From: Streptomyces sp. NBC_00289
GTDB lineage: Bacteria > Actinomycetota > Actinomycetes > Streptomycetales > Streptomycetaceae
Direction: 5' to 3'
Assembly (NCBI RefSeq): GCF_041435115.1
Contig: NZ_CP108046.1
Location: 7,626,001-7,690,000 of the forward strand
Length of the DNA: 64,000 nt
Positions 1 to 8,586 of the stretch are shown piece by piece (the stretch's first letter is position 1; every line of letters begins with the position of its first letter). The notes under the pieces are model-generated. The model was given only the letters and a program-made list of their open reading frames with translations, did no database searches and was not told the origin of the DNA. A program made the position numbers and the translations under genes.

Positions 1-1187
1 GCGCCGCGGGCGACCGCGGCCCGCTCACCGTGGCCACCGCCGGAGACCTCACCGGCTATCTCGGCCCCCTGCTGGAGGGCTGGAACCGCACCCACCCCGG
101 CGAGCGGGTCACCCTCGTCGAGCTGCCGGACTCAGCCGACGAGACCCACGCGCAGATGGCGACCGACCTGCGCGACGGTGACCGCAGTCGCTTCGACGTG
201 CTCAACATCGACGTCAACTGGACCTCCGAGTTCGCCGCCGCCGGCTGGATACGCCCGCTGCCCCGCGACCGCTTCCCGCTGAAGACGTTCCTGCCCCCGG
301 TCGTCGACACGGCGACGTACGACGGCCGCCTCTACGCCGTCCCGTACGTCACCAATGCCGGGCTCCTGCTGTATCGCAAGGACGTCCTCGCCAAGGAGGG
401 CGTCCCGCCGCCGCGCACCTGGGCCGAGCTGGAGCGGGACGCCGAGACCATCGCCCCCAGGTACGGGCTCGACGGCTACGCGGGCCAGTTCCTGCCGTAC
501 GAGGGCCTGACCGTCAACGCGGCCGAGGCCGTCTACTCGGCGGGCGGCACGATCCTCGGTGACGAGGGCGCGCGCGTCACCGTGAACTCGGCCGCCGCCC
601 GCGAGGGCATCGGCTTCCTCGTCCGGGGTGTGCGCGAGGGCTGGATTCCGCAGCGGGCGCTGACGTACAAGGAGGAGGAGTCCAAGCAGGCCTTCCAGGA
701 CGGCCGGCTGCTCTTCCTGCGCAACTGGCCGTACGCGTACGTCGGCGCCTCCGCCGAGGGCTCCGCGGTCGCCGGCCGGGTCGGTGCCGTGCCGCTGCCG
801 GGGCCGGACGGTCCGGGCACCAGCGTCCTCGGCGGCTCGAACCTTGCCGTCAGCACCCACGCACGCCATCCCGACTCGGCCGCGCGCCTGATCGCGTACC
901 TCACCAGCGAGCCCGTCCAGCGCCAGGTCCTCACCCGCGGCGCCCTACCGCCGGTACGCGCCGCGCTGTACGAGGACCCCGGACTGATCCGGGACTTCCC
1001 CTACCTGCCGACCCTGCGCGAGAGCGTGCTCGCGGCGGCGCCGCGGCCCAAGAGCCCGCGCTACGACCAGGTCAGCCTGGTGGTTCAGGCCGTCGTGCAC
1101 GACGCGCTGACCGGGCGCGAGACGCCCGAGGCCGCGGTACGCCGGCTGGCACGGGAGCTCGCGGCGGTCCCCACCGATCCCCGCTGA
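1..1187 (+). CDS. Sugar ABC transporter solute-binding protein (5' end outside window)
   Basis: Open reading frame already running at base 3, so the start codon and signal peptide lie upstream of the window. The visible 390 or so residues have the layout of a family 1 extracellular solute-binding protein: a first lobe beginning LTVATAGDL, the hinge-proximal segment YAVPYVTNAGLLLYRKDVL, and a C-terminal lobe with LGGSNLAVSTHARHPDSAARLIAYLTS. Proteins of this type capture mono- or oligosaccharides outside the membrane and pass them to MalFG-type permeases. It ends 180 bp before the alpha-glucosidase and is separated from it by an inverted repeat, a T-run and a candidate promoter, so it probably closes a different transcription unit. 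Substrate unknown. Confidence 0.85.
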   Translation, partial: AAGDRGPLTVATAGDLTGYLGPLLEGWNRTHPGERVTLVELPDSADETHAQMATDLRDGDRSRFDVLNIDVNWTSEFAAAGWIRPLPRDRFPLKTFLPPVVDTATYDGRLYAVPYVTNAGLLLYRKDVLAKEGVPPPRTWAELERDAETIAPRYGLDGYAGQFLPYEGLTVNAAEAVYSAGGTILGDEGARVTVNSAAAREGIGFLVRGVREGWIPQRALTYKEEESKQAFQDGRLLFLRNWPYAYVGASAEGSAVAGRVGAVPLPGPDGPGTSVLGGSNLAVSTHARHPDSAARLIAYLTSEPVQRQVLTRGALPPVRAALYEDPGLIRDFPYLPTLRESVLAAAPRPKSPRYDQVSLVVQAVVHDALTGRETPEAAVRRLARELAAVPTDPR

Positions 1188-1200
1188 CCTACCCTTCCTG

Positions 1201-1217
1201 GTTACCTGTTAGGTAAC
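1201..1217. repeat. Short perfect inverted repeat downstream of the binding-protein gene
   Basis: GTTACCT and AGGTAAC (7-bp arms) around a 3-nt loop, 13 bp after the stop codon; a run of six T follows at 1236-1241. It could be a weak terminator or an operator for the downstream alpha-glucosidase operon. The sequence alone does not decide. Confidence 0.4.
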
Positions 1218-1297
1218 GCGGACGTCTCGGCAGGGTTTTTTCGCGCCGACAAAACCTGACATCAAGGACCAAGTCTTCAGTATTTTGCGCCCACTCG

Positions 1298-1336
1298 TTG
1301 ACGCCGCCGCAACACCCCTACCTAACATGCATGCAT
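1298..1336 (+). promoter_or_regulatory. Candidate promoter of the alpha-glucosidase operon with 10-bp palindrome
   Basis: TTGACG at 1298-1303 and TAACAT at 1323-1328 (19-bp spacer) resemble a housekeeping promoter. The -10 overlaps the palindrome ATGCATGCAT at 1327-1336, a plausible operator half. Transcription from here would leave a short leader of about 33 nt before the GTG at 1368. Confidence 0.4.
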
Positions 1337-1367
1337 AACCGTCAGCACGCACAGACAGGCCTACGGG

Positions 1368-3026
1368 GTGAGTCCCAAGCGCATCGAAACCCACCGCTGG
1401 TGGCGCGACGCAGTGATCTACCAGGTGTACGTCCGCAGCTTCCTGGACAGCACCGGCGACGGAATCGGCGATCTCGCCGGAGTCAGGGCAGGGCTGCCCT
1501 ATCTCAAGAAGCTCGGCGTGGACGGGATCTGGCTGAGCCCCTTCTACCCGTCACCGCAGTACGACCACGGCTACGACGTGGCCGACTACCGCGACGTCGA
1601 CCCGGTCTTCGGTGACCTCGCCGAGTTCGAGCTGCTGGGGGCGGCCGCCCGGCGGCTCGGCATCAAGGTGCTCCTGGACATCGTCCCCAACCACTGCTCC
1701 AGCGCGCACCCCCGGTTCCGCGAGGCGCTGGCCTCCGCCCCCGGCAGCGCGGCCCGCGCCCGCTTCCACTTCGCCGACGGGCGTGGCCCGGACGGCGCCG
1801 AGCCGCCCAACAACTGGCACGCCATGTTCGGCGGCCCGGCCTGGACCCGCGTCACCGAGGCGGACGGCCGCCCCGGCCAGTGGTACCTGCACATGTTCAC
1901 GCCGGAGCAGCCGGACTGGAACTGGCGCAACCCCGAGGTCGCCGCCGACTTCGACCACATCCTGCGGTTCTGGCTCGACCGGGGCGTCGACGGCTTCCGC
2001 ATCGACGTCGCCGCCGGCCTCTTCAAGCACCCCGACCTGCCCGACTCCCCGGACCCTGAGGCCGACGCCCGCACCCGCGACTCGGCCAACCCGCTCGCCT
2101 GGAACCAGCCCGAGGTGCACGACGTGTGGCGGCACTGGCGGGCGGTGTGCGAGGAGTACACGGCCCGCGACGGCCGCGAACGGCTCCTCGTCGGCGAGGT
2201 CTCGGTCCCCACGGCCCGCGAACACGCGAAGTACGTCCGACCCGACGAACTCCACCAGGCCTTCTTCTTCGACCTGCTGAGCGCGCCGTGGAGCGCCGAC
2301 ACCTTCCGCAAGGTCGTCACCGAGGCCATGCAGGACATCGCCGGCACCGGCTCGACGGTCACCTGGGTCCTCAACAACCACGACCAGGTCCGCACCGTCA
2401 CCCGCTACGGCGAACCCGCCACCGAGGGCAGCGGCCTCGGCGCCGCCCGCGCCCGCGCCGCAGCGCTGCTGATGCTGGCGCTGCCCGGCGCCGCGTACGT
2501 CTACCAGGGTGAGGAGCTCGGGCTGCCCGAGGTGGTCGACCTGCCCGACGACGTGCTCACCGACCCGATCTTCCGCCGCACCGGCAGCCGAGCCCGCATC
2601 CGCGACGGCTGCCGGGTGCCGCTGCCGTGGTCGGGCCAGGTGTCGCCGTTCGGCTTCACCTCCGGCGCCGAGGGCGCCAAGCCGTGGCTCCCGCAGCCCG
2701 ACTGGTTCGCCGAACACGCCACCGACCGCGCCCTCGCCGACACCCGCTCCTCCTGGCACCTGTACCGCGACGGACTGCAACTGCGCGCCGCGCTGCCCCA
2801 GTTGGGCGAAGGCGCGCTGCGCTGGCTGGAGACGCCGCCCGGTGTCCTCGCCTTCGTCCGCGGCGACGACGGTGACGACTTCGTCTGTGCCGTCAACTTC
2901 GGTACGGCCCCCACGCCCGCCCCGGTTCCCGGCACCCCGCTGCTGGCCAGCGGCCCGTGCCCGGCGGGAGTGCTTCCCGGCTCCACCGCCGCGTGGTGGA
3001 TCCACGACGGTTCGACCCACGCCTGA
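1368..3026 (+). CDS. GH13 alpha-glucosidase (oligo-1,6-/alpha-1,4-glucosidase type)
   Basis: 552 aa, the usual size for a cytoplasmic exo-acting GH13 enzyme; no signal peptide. The N-terminus WWRDAVIYQVYVRSF is the family's opening strand. Catalytic residues are visible: nucleophile Asp213 in GFRIDVAAG, acid/base Glu277 in LLVGEVSV and transition-state Asp339 in NNHDQ. It hydrolyses alpha-linked malto- or isomalto-oligosaccharides to glucose. The GTG start has only a weak AGG ribosome-binding site, but no better in-frame start lies nearby and the aromatic cluster begins 11 residues in. It is followed 41 bp later by a binding protein and two permeases, so the enzyme probably digests the sugar that this transporter imports. 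Exact linkage preference is not predictable. Confidence 0.93.
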   Translation: MSPKRIETHRWWRDAVIYQVYVRSFLDSTGDGIGDLAGVRAGLPYLKKLGVDGIWLSPFYPSPQYDHGYDVADYRDVDPVFGDLAEFELLGAAARRLGIKVLLDIVPNHCSSAHPRFREALASAPGSAARARFHFADGRGPDGAEPPNNWHAMFGGPAWTRVTEADGRPGQWYLHMFTPEQPDWNWRNPEVAADFDHILRFWLDRGVDGFRIDVAAGLFKHPDLPDSPDPEADARTRDSANPLAWNQPEVHDVWRHWRAVCEEYTARDGRERLLVGEVSVPTAREHAKYVRPDELHQAFFFDLLSAPWSADTFRKVVTEAMQDIAGTGSTVTWVLNNHDQVRTVTRYGEPATEGSGLGAARARAAALLMLALPGAAYVYQGEELGLPEVVDLPDDVLTDPIFRRTGSRARIRDGCRVPLPWSGQVSPFGFTSGAEGAKPWLPQPDWFAEHATDRALADTRSSWHLYRDGLQLRAALPQLGEGALRWLETPPGVLAFVRGDDGDDFVCAVNFGTAPTPAPVPGTPLLASGPCPAGVLPGSTAAWWIHDGSTHA

Positions 3027-3067
3027 CCCCTCACCTCGACCTCCCACCCCTCGAAGGGACATCAACG

Positions 3068-4393
3068 ATGATGCGACGACGTAGCACCCTGCTCACCACC
3101 TGCACCGCCCTCGCCCTGGCGCTCGGCGCGACCGCCTGCGGCGGCGGCCCGGTCTCGGCGGGCGGCGGCGACAAGCCGCTCAGCGGCCAGAGCCTCACCG
3201 TCGCCGGCGTCTGGTCCGGCAGCGAGCAGAAGAACTTCCAGAAGGTACTGGACGCGTTCACTGAGAAGACCGGCGCGACGACGCAGTTCGTGTCCACGGG
3301 GGACAACGTCTCCACCGTCGTCGGCAGCAAGATCGAGGGCGGCAACGCCCCCGACGTGGTGATGGTCCCGCAGGTCGGCGTGCTCCAGCAGTTCGCCGAG
3401 CAGGGCTGGCTCAAGCCCCTGTCCAAGACGACCGAGCGGTCCGTCGACGCCGGCTACGCGAAGGTGTGGAAGGAGTACGGCAGCGTCGACGGCACCCTCT
3501 ACGGCCTCTATTTCAAGGCCGCCCACAAGTCGACCGTCTGGTACAGCCCCGACGCCCTCAACCAGGCCGGCGTCAAGCCGCCGGCCACGTACGACGAGAT
3601 GCTGAAGGCCGGGCACACGGTATCCGACTCGGGTCTCGCCGCCTTCTCGGTCGCCGGGCAGGACGGCTGGACCCTCACCGACTGGTTCGAGAACATCTAC
3701 CTCTCCCAGGCCGGACCCGAGAAGTACGACGCCCTCGCCGCGCACAGCGTGAAGTGGACCGACGCGAGCGTGGTCAGGGCCCTCACCACCCTCGGCAAGC
3801 TCGTCAAGGACAAGCGGCTGCTGGCGGGCGGCCAGAAGGGGGCCCTGAACACCGACTTCCCGGGGTCCGTGGAGAAGGTGTTCGGGCCCGAGCCCGTGGC
3901 GGGCATGGTCTACGAGGGCGACTTCGTCGCGGGCGTCGCCAAGGACCAGTTCGGGAAGACCATCGGCCGGGACGCGAACTTCTTCCCCTTCCCCGCGGTC
4001 GACGGCGGCGAAGCGCCGGTGGTCAGCGGCGGGGATGCGGCCGTCATGCTCAAGGACGGCAAGAACCAGAAGGCCGCGACGCGGTTCCTGGAGTACCTGG
4101 CCACTCCGGAGGCCGCCGCCGTGTGGGCCGGAGCGGGCGGCTTCCTGTCCCCGAACAAGAAGCTCGACCTCGCCTCGTACGGCGACGACGTCACCCGCGC
4201 CACGGCCAAGTCCCTGGTCGGGGCCGGGGACTCGGTCCGCTTCGACATGTCCGACCAGGCGCCGGCCGCCTTCGGCGGGACGAAGGGCACGGGTGAATGG
4301 AAGCTGCTCCAGGACTTCCTGCGCGACCCGTCCGACCCGGCGGCGACCGCGGCCGGGCTGGAAGCCGCGGCGGCCAAGGCGTACCGGGGCTGA
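3068..4393 (+). CDS. Sugar ABC transporter substrate-binding lipoprotein
   Basis: 441 aa from ATG 3068, preceded by GAAGGGA at 3053-3059. A basic MMRRRSTLL start, hydrophobic core and cysteine in GATACGGG give a lipoprotein signal, so the mature protein would be anchored to the outer face of the membrane. The remainder is a two-lobe binding protein with aromatic residues (WYSPDAL, GWTLTDWFENIYL) suited to stacking on sugars. It lies between alpha-glucosidase and two permease genes (6-bp gap to the first), so it should bind an alpha-glucoside such as maltose, isomaltose or trehalose. No ATPase is encoded in the cluster; Streptomyces sugar importers commonly share MsiK, which is the inferred partner. 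Confidence 0.9.
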   Translation: MMRRRSTLLTTCTALALALGATACGGGPVSAGGGDKPLSGQSLTVAGVWSGSEQKNFQKVLDAFTEKTGATTQFVSTGDNVSTVVGSKIEGGNAPDVVMVPQVGVLQQFAEQGWLKPLSKTTERSVDAGYAKVWKEYGSVDGTLYGLYFKAAHKSTVWYSPDALNQAGVKPPATYDEMLKAGHTVSDSGLAAFSVAGQDGWTLTDWFENIYLSQAGPEKYDALAAHSVKWTDASVVRALTTLGKLVKDKRLLAGGQKGALNTDFPGSVEKVFGPEPVAGMVYEGDFVAGVAKDQFGKTIGRDANFFPFPAVDGGEAPVVSGGDAAVMLKDGKNQKAATRFLEYLATPEAAAVWAGAGGFLSPNKKLDLASYGDDVTRATAKSLVGAGDSVRFDMSDQAPAAFGGTKGTGEWKLLQDFLRDPSDPAATAAGLEAAAAKAYRG

Positions 4394-4399
4394 TCTGTC

Positions 4400-5758
4400 A
4401 TGACCGCCACTCTGGTGAAAGAGGCGCCCCCCTCGCCCCCCGCGATCGCCGACCGCGCGCGGCGCAGACGGCGCCGGGGGCGCGCCGTGGCCCTGCTCTT
4501 CGTCCTCCCCGCGCTGCTCCTGTTGGGGGCGCTGGTCGTCTACCCGGTGCTGTTCTCGATCGGCCGCAGCTTCTTCGACGCGTCCGGGACGCGCTTCGTG
4601 GGCGGTGGGAACTACGCCGAGATGCTCCACGACCCGGCCACGTTCAAGGCCGTCCGCAACACGGCCGTCTGGGTCGTCGTGGCGCCGGCCCTCCTGACGG
4701 GCCTCGGGCTGGTCCTCGCCGTCCTCGTGGAGAAGGTCCGCTGGGCCACTGCCTTCAAGCTGCTGCTGTTCATGCCGATGGCGGTGTCCTTCCTCGCGGC
4801 GGGCATCATCTTCCGGCTCGCCTACGACGAGGACCCGGACAAGGGCGTGCTGAACGCGGCCGTGGTCTCCGTGCACGACGCCGTCACGGGCACGTCCGCC
4901 TATCCGACCGCCCGGGCGCGCGAAGGCCAGGGTCTCAGCGCGGGGCCGGACGGCTCCTATCGGACCGATACGAGCCTGTCGCCCGGTGACACGGTGGCGC
5001 TCGGGCTGGTCGGCGTCCCGCCGAAGGACCTGCCCGCGGGCGCCGGACCCGCCTACCCGGCCGCCGGCCGCAAGGCGGCGCCGGACGAGGTGCGCGGGGT
5101 GGTCTACCTGGACTTCACCCCGGGCGGGGGAGGGGAGCAAGGCAAGGTCGACCGGCGGGAGAGCGGGCTGCCGGAGATCAAGGTCGAGGCGGTGCGCGAC
5201 GGAAGGACGGTCGCGAGCACGACGACCGCCTCGGACGGCTCCTTCGCCTTCCCCGGGCTGGACTCCGGCTCCTACGGCGTGCGGCTCCCGGCCGCCAACT
5301 TCGCACCGCCGTACCAGGGCGTCTCCTGGCTCGGACCCGTGCTGGTCACACCGGCGATCATCGGGGCGTACCTGTGGATCTGGACCGGATTCGCGATGGT
5401 GCTGATCGGCGCCGGGCTCGCCACGCTGCCCCGGGACGCGCTGGAGGCGGCGCGGATGGACGGGGCGAACGAATGGCAGATCTTCCGGCGGATCACGGTG
5501 CCGCTGCTGGCACCCGTGCTGACGGTCGTCTTCGTGACCCTCGTGATCAACGTGATGAAGGTCTTCGACCTCGTCTACATCATCGCCCCCGGGCCGGTGC
5601 AGGAGGACGCGACCGTGCTCGCGACGCAGATGTGGCTGGTGTCGTTCGGCGGCGGCAACAACCAGGGGCTCGGCAGCGCGCTGGGTGTGCTGCTCCTGCT
5701 CCTCGTGGTCCCGGCGATGGTCTTCAACCTCCGCCGCTTTCGAAGGAGTCAGCGATGA
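4400..5758 (+). CDS. MalF-type sugar permease with an inserted Ig-like extracytoplasmic domain
   Basis: 452 aa, about 130-150 longer than the usual 300-aa actinobacterial MalF homologue. Membrane segments are visible near residues 29-50, 87-110, 119-140, 311-335, 371-392 and 425-445, with the ATPase-coupling EAA loop EAARMDGANEWQIF at about 349-362. Residues about 150-308 are inserted in the external loop between the third and fourth of these segments. Within the insert, residues 231-299 read like a Cna-B/SdrD-B or carboxypeptidase-regulatory beta-sandwich (VVYLDF, then SDGSFAFPGLDSGSYGVRLP). E. coli MalF also bears an Ig-like P2 domain between its TM3 and TM4 that contacts MalE, so a docking role is reasonable by analogy. 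The stop overlaps the next start (ATGA). Confidence 0.9.
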   Translation: MTATLVKEAPPSPPAIADRARRRRRRGRAVALLFVLPALLLLGALVVYPVLFSIGRSFFDASGTRFVGGGNYAEMLHDPATFKAVRNTAVWVVVAPALLTGLGLVLAVLVEKVRWATAFKLLLFMPMAVSFLAAGIIFRLAYDEDPDKGVLNAAVVSVHDAVTGTSAYPTARAREGQGLSAGPDGSYRTDTSLSPGDTVALGLVGVPPKDLPAGAGPAYPAAGRKAAPDEVRGVVYLDFTPGGGGEQGKVDRRESGLPEIKVEAVRDGRTVASTTTASDGSFAFPGLDSGSYGVRLPAANFAPPYQGVSWLGPVLVTPAIIGAYLWIWTGFAMVLIGAGLATLPRDALEAARMDGANEWQIFRRITVPLLAPVLTVVFVTLVINVMKVFDLVYIIAPGPVQEDATVLATQMWLVSFGGGNNQGLGSALGVLLLLLVVPAMVFNLRRFRRSQR

Positions 5759-6594
5759 ACGCGGTGCGGCGCACCCTGGGCAACGGTGTCGTTCAGGTCC
5801 TCCTCGTGCTGATCGGCCTGGTCTGGCTCACTCCGCTGGCGGGACTGTTCCTGTCGTCGCTGCGGTCGGCCCAGGACACGGCCGGAGGCGGCTGGTGGAC
5901 GGTGTTCAGCAGTCCCGGGCAGCTGTCCTTCGACAACTACTCGGCACTGCTGAGGAACGCGGGGATCACCCAGGCGTTCGTGAACACGGTGCTGATATCG
6001 GTTCCGACGACCGTCCTGGTCGTGGTCCTCGCGGCGCTCGCCGGTTACGCCTTCGCGTGGCTGGACTTCCCCGGCCGGGAGTCGCTCTTCCTGGTCGTGG
6101 TGGCCCTGCTGGTGGTGCCGGTGCAGATCGGGCTGCTGCCGGTCGCCAAACTCTTCGGTCAGCTGGGGCTGTTCGGCACGATCCCCGGTGTGGTGCTGTT
6201 CCACGTGGCGTACGGACTTCCGTTCGCGGTGTTCCTGCTGCGGAACTACTTCGCCGAGATGCCGAAGGAGATGCTGGAGGCGGCGCGGATGGACGGGGGG
6301 AGCGAGTGGCGCATCTTCACCCGGCTCGTCCTGCCGGTGGGCCGCCCCGCCATCGCCAGCCTGGCGATCTTCCAGTTCCTGTGGGTGTGGAACGACATGC
6401 TGGTGGCCCTGCTGTTCGCGGACAGTTCCTCGCAGCCGCTGACAGTGCAACTACAGTCACAGATACGGCAGTTCGGGAGCAACATCGACGTGCTGGCGCC
6501 GGGGGCGTTCGTGTCGCTCGTGGTACCGGTGGTCGTGTTCTTCGCGTTCCAGCGGCACTTCGTGCAGGGAGTGATGGCGGGGTCGGTGAAGTGA
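5755..6594 (+). CDS. MalG-type sugar ABC transporter permease
   Basis: 279 aa, normal for the family. The start at 5755 overlaps the previous stop by 4 bp and has a strong GAAGGAG at 5742-5748. Six hydrophobic spans are evident, beginning VLLVLIGLVWLTPLAGLF, and the cytoplasmic EAA loop is EAARMDGGSEWRIF. It pairs with the preceding permease to form the transmembrane channel of the alpha-glucoside importer. It is the last gene of the operon; a GC-rich hairpin follows five bases after the stop. Confidence 0.93.
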   Translation: MNAVRRTLGNGVVQVLLVLIGLVWLTPLAGLFLSSLRSAQDTAGGGWWTVFSSPGQLSFDNYSALLRNAGITQAFVNTVLISVPTTVLVVVLAALAGYAFAWLDFPGRESLFLVVVALLVVPVQIGLLPVAKLFGQLGLFGTIPGVVLFHVAYGLPFAVFLLRNYFAEMPKEMLEAARMDGGSEWRIFTRLVLPVGRPAIASLAIFQFLWVWNDMLVALLFADSSSQPLTVQLQSQIRQFGSNIDVLAPGAFVSLVVPVVVFFAFQRHFVQGVMAGSVK

Positions 6595-6599
6595 GGTCC

Positions 6600-6622
6600 G
6601 GTCCGGGGGCTGCCCCCGGACC
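6600..6622. terminator. Hairpin between convergent transport and pentose-phosphate operons
   Basis: Perfect 10-bp stem (GGTCCGGGGG with CCCCCGGACC) around a CTG loop, immediately after the permease stop and before the pgl stop on the other strand. There is no U-tract, which is usual for high-GC actinomycete terminators. Confidence 0.7.
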
Positions 6623-6700
6623 GGGCGGCACGGCGGCGGAGCCCCCGGCTACGGGACGGCAGGCGCGGCGGGGGCGACCACCTCCCCGCCGCGCCCCCGG

Positions 6701-7483
6701 TCACGGTGAAGCCGGCGGATACAACGACCTCGGCAGCTGTGAGGCCGCCGCCGCGTCCAGCAGCCACAGGGTGCGCTGTCTGCCGCGCGCTCCCGCCGCC
6801 GGGGCCTGGACCTCGCCGGCACCCGACAGGGCGATCGCCGCGGCCTTCGCCTTGTCCTCGCCGGCCGCCAGGAGCCAGACCTCGCGGGCCGCGCGGATCG
6901 CCGGGAGCGTGAAGGTCACGCGGGTCGGCGGGGGCTTGGGCGCACCGTGGACGCCGACCACCGTGCGCTCGGTCTCGCGGACCGCGGGGTGTTCGGGAAA
7001 CAGCGACGCCACGTGCGTGTCCGGGCCGACTCCCAGCATGAGGACGTCGAACGTCGGTACCGCGCCGTGGTTCTCGGGGCCCGCCGCCCGGGCCAGTTCC
7101 TCCGCGTGGGCGGCCGCCGCCACGTCCACGTCGGCGCCGTAAGGGCCGTCCGACGCGGGCATGGGGTGCACGCGCTTCGGGTCCAGGGGTACGGCGTCGA
7201 GGAGGGCTTCCCTCGCCTGCGTGTGGTTGCGCTCCGGGTCGCCCTCGGGCAGGAAGCGCTCGTCGCCCCACCACAGGTCGAGCCGGGTCCAGTCGACGGC
7301 GTCCCGGGCGGGGGCCGTCGCCAGCGCGGCGAGCAGCCCGTTGCCGTTGCGGCCGCCCGTCAGCACCACGGAGGCGGAGCCGCGCGAGGCCTGCGCGTCC
7401 ACGATCTTCGTGATCAGGCGGGCCGCGGCGGCCTGCGCCATCAGCTCCTTGTCGCGGTGCACGACGAGCTGCGGGGTGCTCAC
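6701..7483 (-). CDS. pgl: 6-phosphogluconolactonase
   Basis: 260 aa, family length. Hydrolyses 6-phosphogluconolactone to 6-phosphogluconate, the second oxidative pentose-phosphate step. Recognised by the NagB/RpiA-like fold motifs SVVLTGGRNGNGLL, the signature WWGDERFLPEGDPERNHTQA, and DVLMLGVGPDTHVASLFP carrying the conserved G-x-D-GH-like loop (here GPDTH). The start overlaps the opcA stop by 4 bp, so it is translationally coupled as the last gene of the tkt-tal-zwf-opcA-pgl operon. Confidence 0.95.
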   Translation of the reverse strand: MSTPQLVVHRDKELMAQAAAARLITKIVDAQASRGSASVVLTGGRNGNGLLAALATAPARDAVDWTRLDLWWGDERFLPEGDPERNHTQAREALLDAVPLDPKRVHPMPASDGPYGADVDVAAAAHAEELARAAGPENHGAVPTFDVLMLGVGPDTHVASLFPEHPAVRETERTVVGVHGAPKPPPTRVTFTLPAIRAAREVWLLAAGEDKAKAAAIALSGAGEVQAPAAGARGRQRTLWLLDAAAASQLPRSLYPPASP

Positions 7484-8586
7484 TTCGCCGCCGCCTTCTT
7501 CACCGGGGCCTGCGCCGCCGCCTCCTTCGCGGGAGCTTTCGCAGCACTCTCGAGGGGAGTGGGGATCGCGCCCCCTTCTCCTTTGGCGGCGGGCCCCCGG
7601 GTGTCGGCGGCCGGTTCGGCGGCCGGCTTCGTGTCGGATGCCGCCGCTGCCCTGTCGTTCGACGTGTTCAGCCGGTCCACGCCGAACCGCAGCGCCGAGG
7701 CGTACGTGTCGTCCGGGTCGAGCCGCCGCAGCTCCTCCGCGATCAGCTCGGCCGTGTCACGGCGCTTGAGCGCCACCGCGCGGTTCGGCTGGCCCTCGAT
7801 CGACAGGGTGGCCAGCGAACCGTCCGCCCGGTCCAGCACGATCGGGCCGCTGTTGGTGTCCATGCGGACGGCCGTGAGACCCGGGCCGCCGGACAGCGAC
7901 CGCTTCACCGGAACGTCCAGCCGGTCGGCGAGCCACATGGCGAGCAGCTCGCAGCTCGGGTTGAACTCCTCGCCCTCCACCTCGACGGCCTTCACCTCGC
8001 AGGTGACCTGGTCCAGGGCGGCGGCCAGCATCGAGCGCCAGGGCGTGATGCGGGTCCACGAGAGGTCCGTGTCACCGGGGGTGTAGGTGTCGGCGCGGGT
8101 GCTGAGGTCGCGCACCGGCTGCTCGGAGGCGTAGGTGTCGGTGACCCGGCGCTGGGCCAGGGCGCCCAGCGGGTCCTGCGCCGGGTCGAGCGGCGCGTTG
8201 ACCGGCCACCAGACCACCACCGGGGCGTCCGGCAGCAGCAGGGGCAGGACCACCGACTGCGCGTGCTCGGCCACCTCGCCGTACAGCCGCACCACCACCG
8301 TCTCGCCGGTGCCCGCGTCGGCACCCACGCGGACCTCGGCGTCCAGGCGGGACTTCGTACGGTCGCGGGGCGAACGGGAGACGCGCCGGATGACCACGAT
8401 GGTGCGCGAGGGGTGCTCGTGCGAGGCGTCGTTGCTGGCCTTCAGGGCGTCGTAGGCGTTCTCCTCGTCGGTGACGATGACCAGGGTGAGGACCATGCCC
8501 ACGGCCGGCGTGCCGATGGCACGACGGCCCTGGACGAGCGCCTTGTTGATCTTGCTGGCCGTGGTGTCCGTGAGGTCTGTCTTCAT
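7480..8586 (-). CDS. opcA: Glucose-6-phosphate dehydrogenase assembly protein OpcA
   Basis: 368 aa from the ATG at 8586, which overlaps the zwf stop codon (ATGA). An upstream in-frame extension of 20 residues lies inside zwf and is not credible. OpcA is an actinobacterial/cyanobacterial partner needed for full assembly or activity of G6PDH. The conserved beginning MKTDLTDTTASKINKALVQ and the central WWPVNAPLDPAQDPLGALAQRR identify it. The C-terminus (from about residue 300) is a low-complexity Ala/Pro/Lys tail. Its position between zwf and pgl is the standard actinobacterial arrangement. Confidence 0.95.
   Translation of the reverse strand: MKTDLTDTTASKINKALVQGRRAIGTPAVGMVLTLVIVTDEENAYDALKASNDASHEHPSRTIVVIRRVSRSPRDRTKSRLDAEVRVGADAGTGETVVVRLYGEVAEHAQSVVLPLLLPDAPVVVWWPVNAPLDPAQDPLGALAQRRVTDTYASEQPVRDLSTRADTYTPGDTDLSWTRITPWRSMLAAALDQVTCEVKAVEVEGEEFNPSCELLAMWLADRLDVPVKRSLSGGPGLTAVRMDTNSGPIVLDRADGSLATLSIEGQPNRAVALKRRDTAELIAEELRRLDPDDTYASALRFGVDRLNTSNDRAAAASDTKPAAEPAADTRGPAAKGEGGAIPTPLESAAKAPAKEAAAQAPVKKAAAK

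Noticed and set aside
3062..5140. Long minus-strand open frame opposite the binding protein and permease
   Set aside because: Same GC-shadow effect; its product is Arg/Gly/Val-rich low complexity with no domain.
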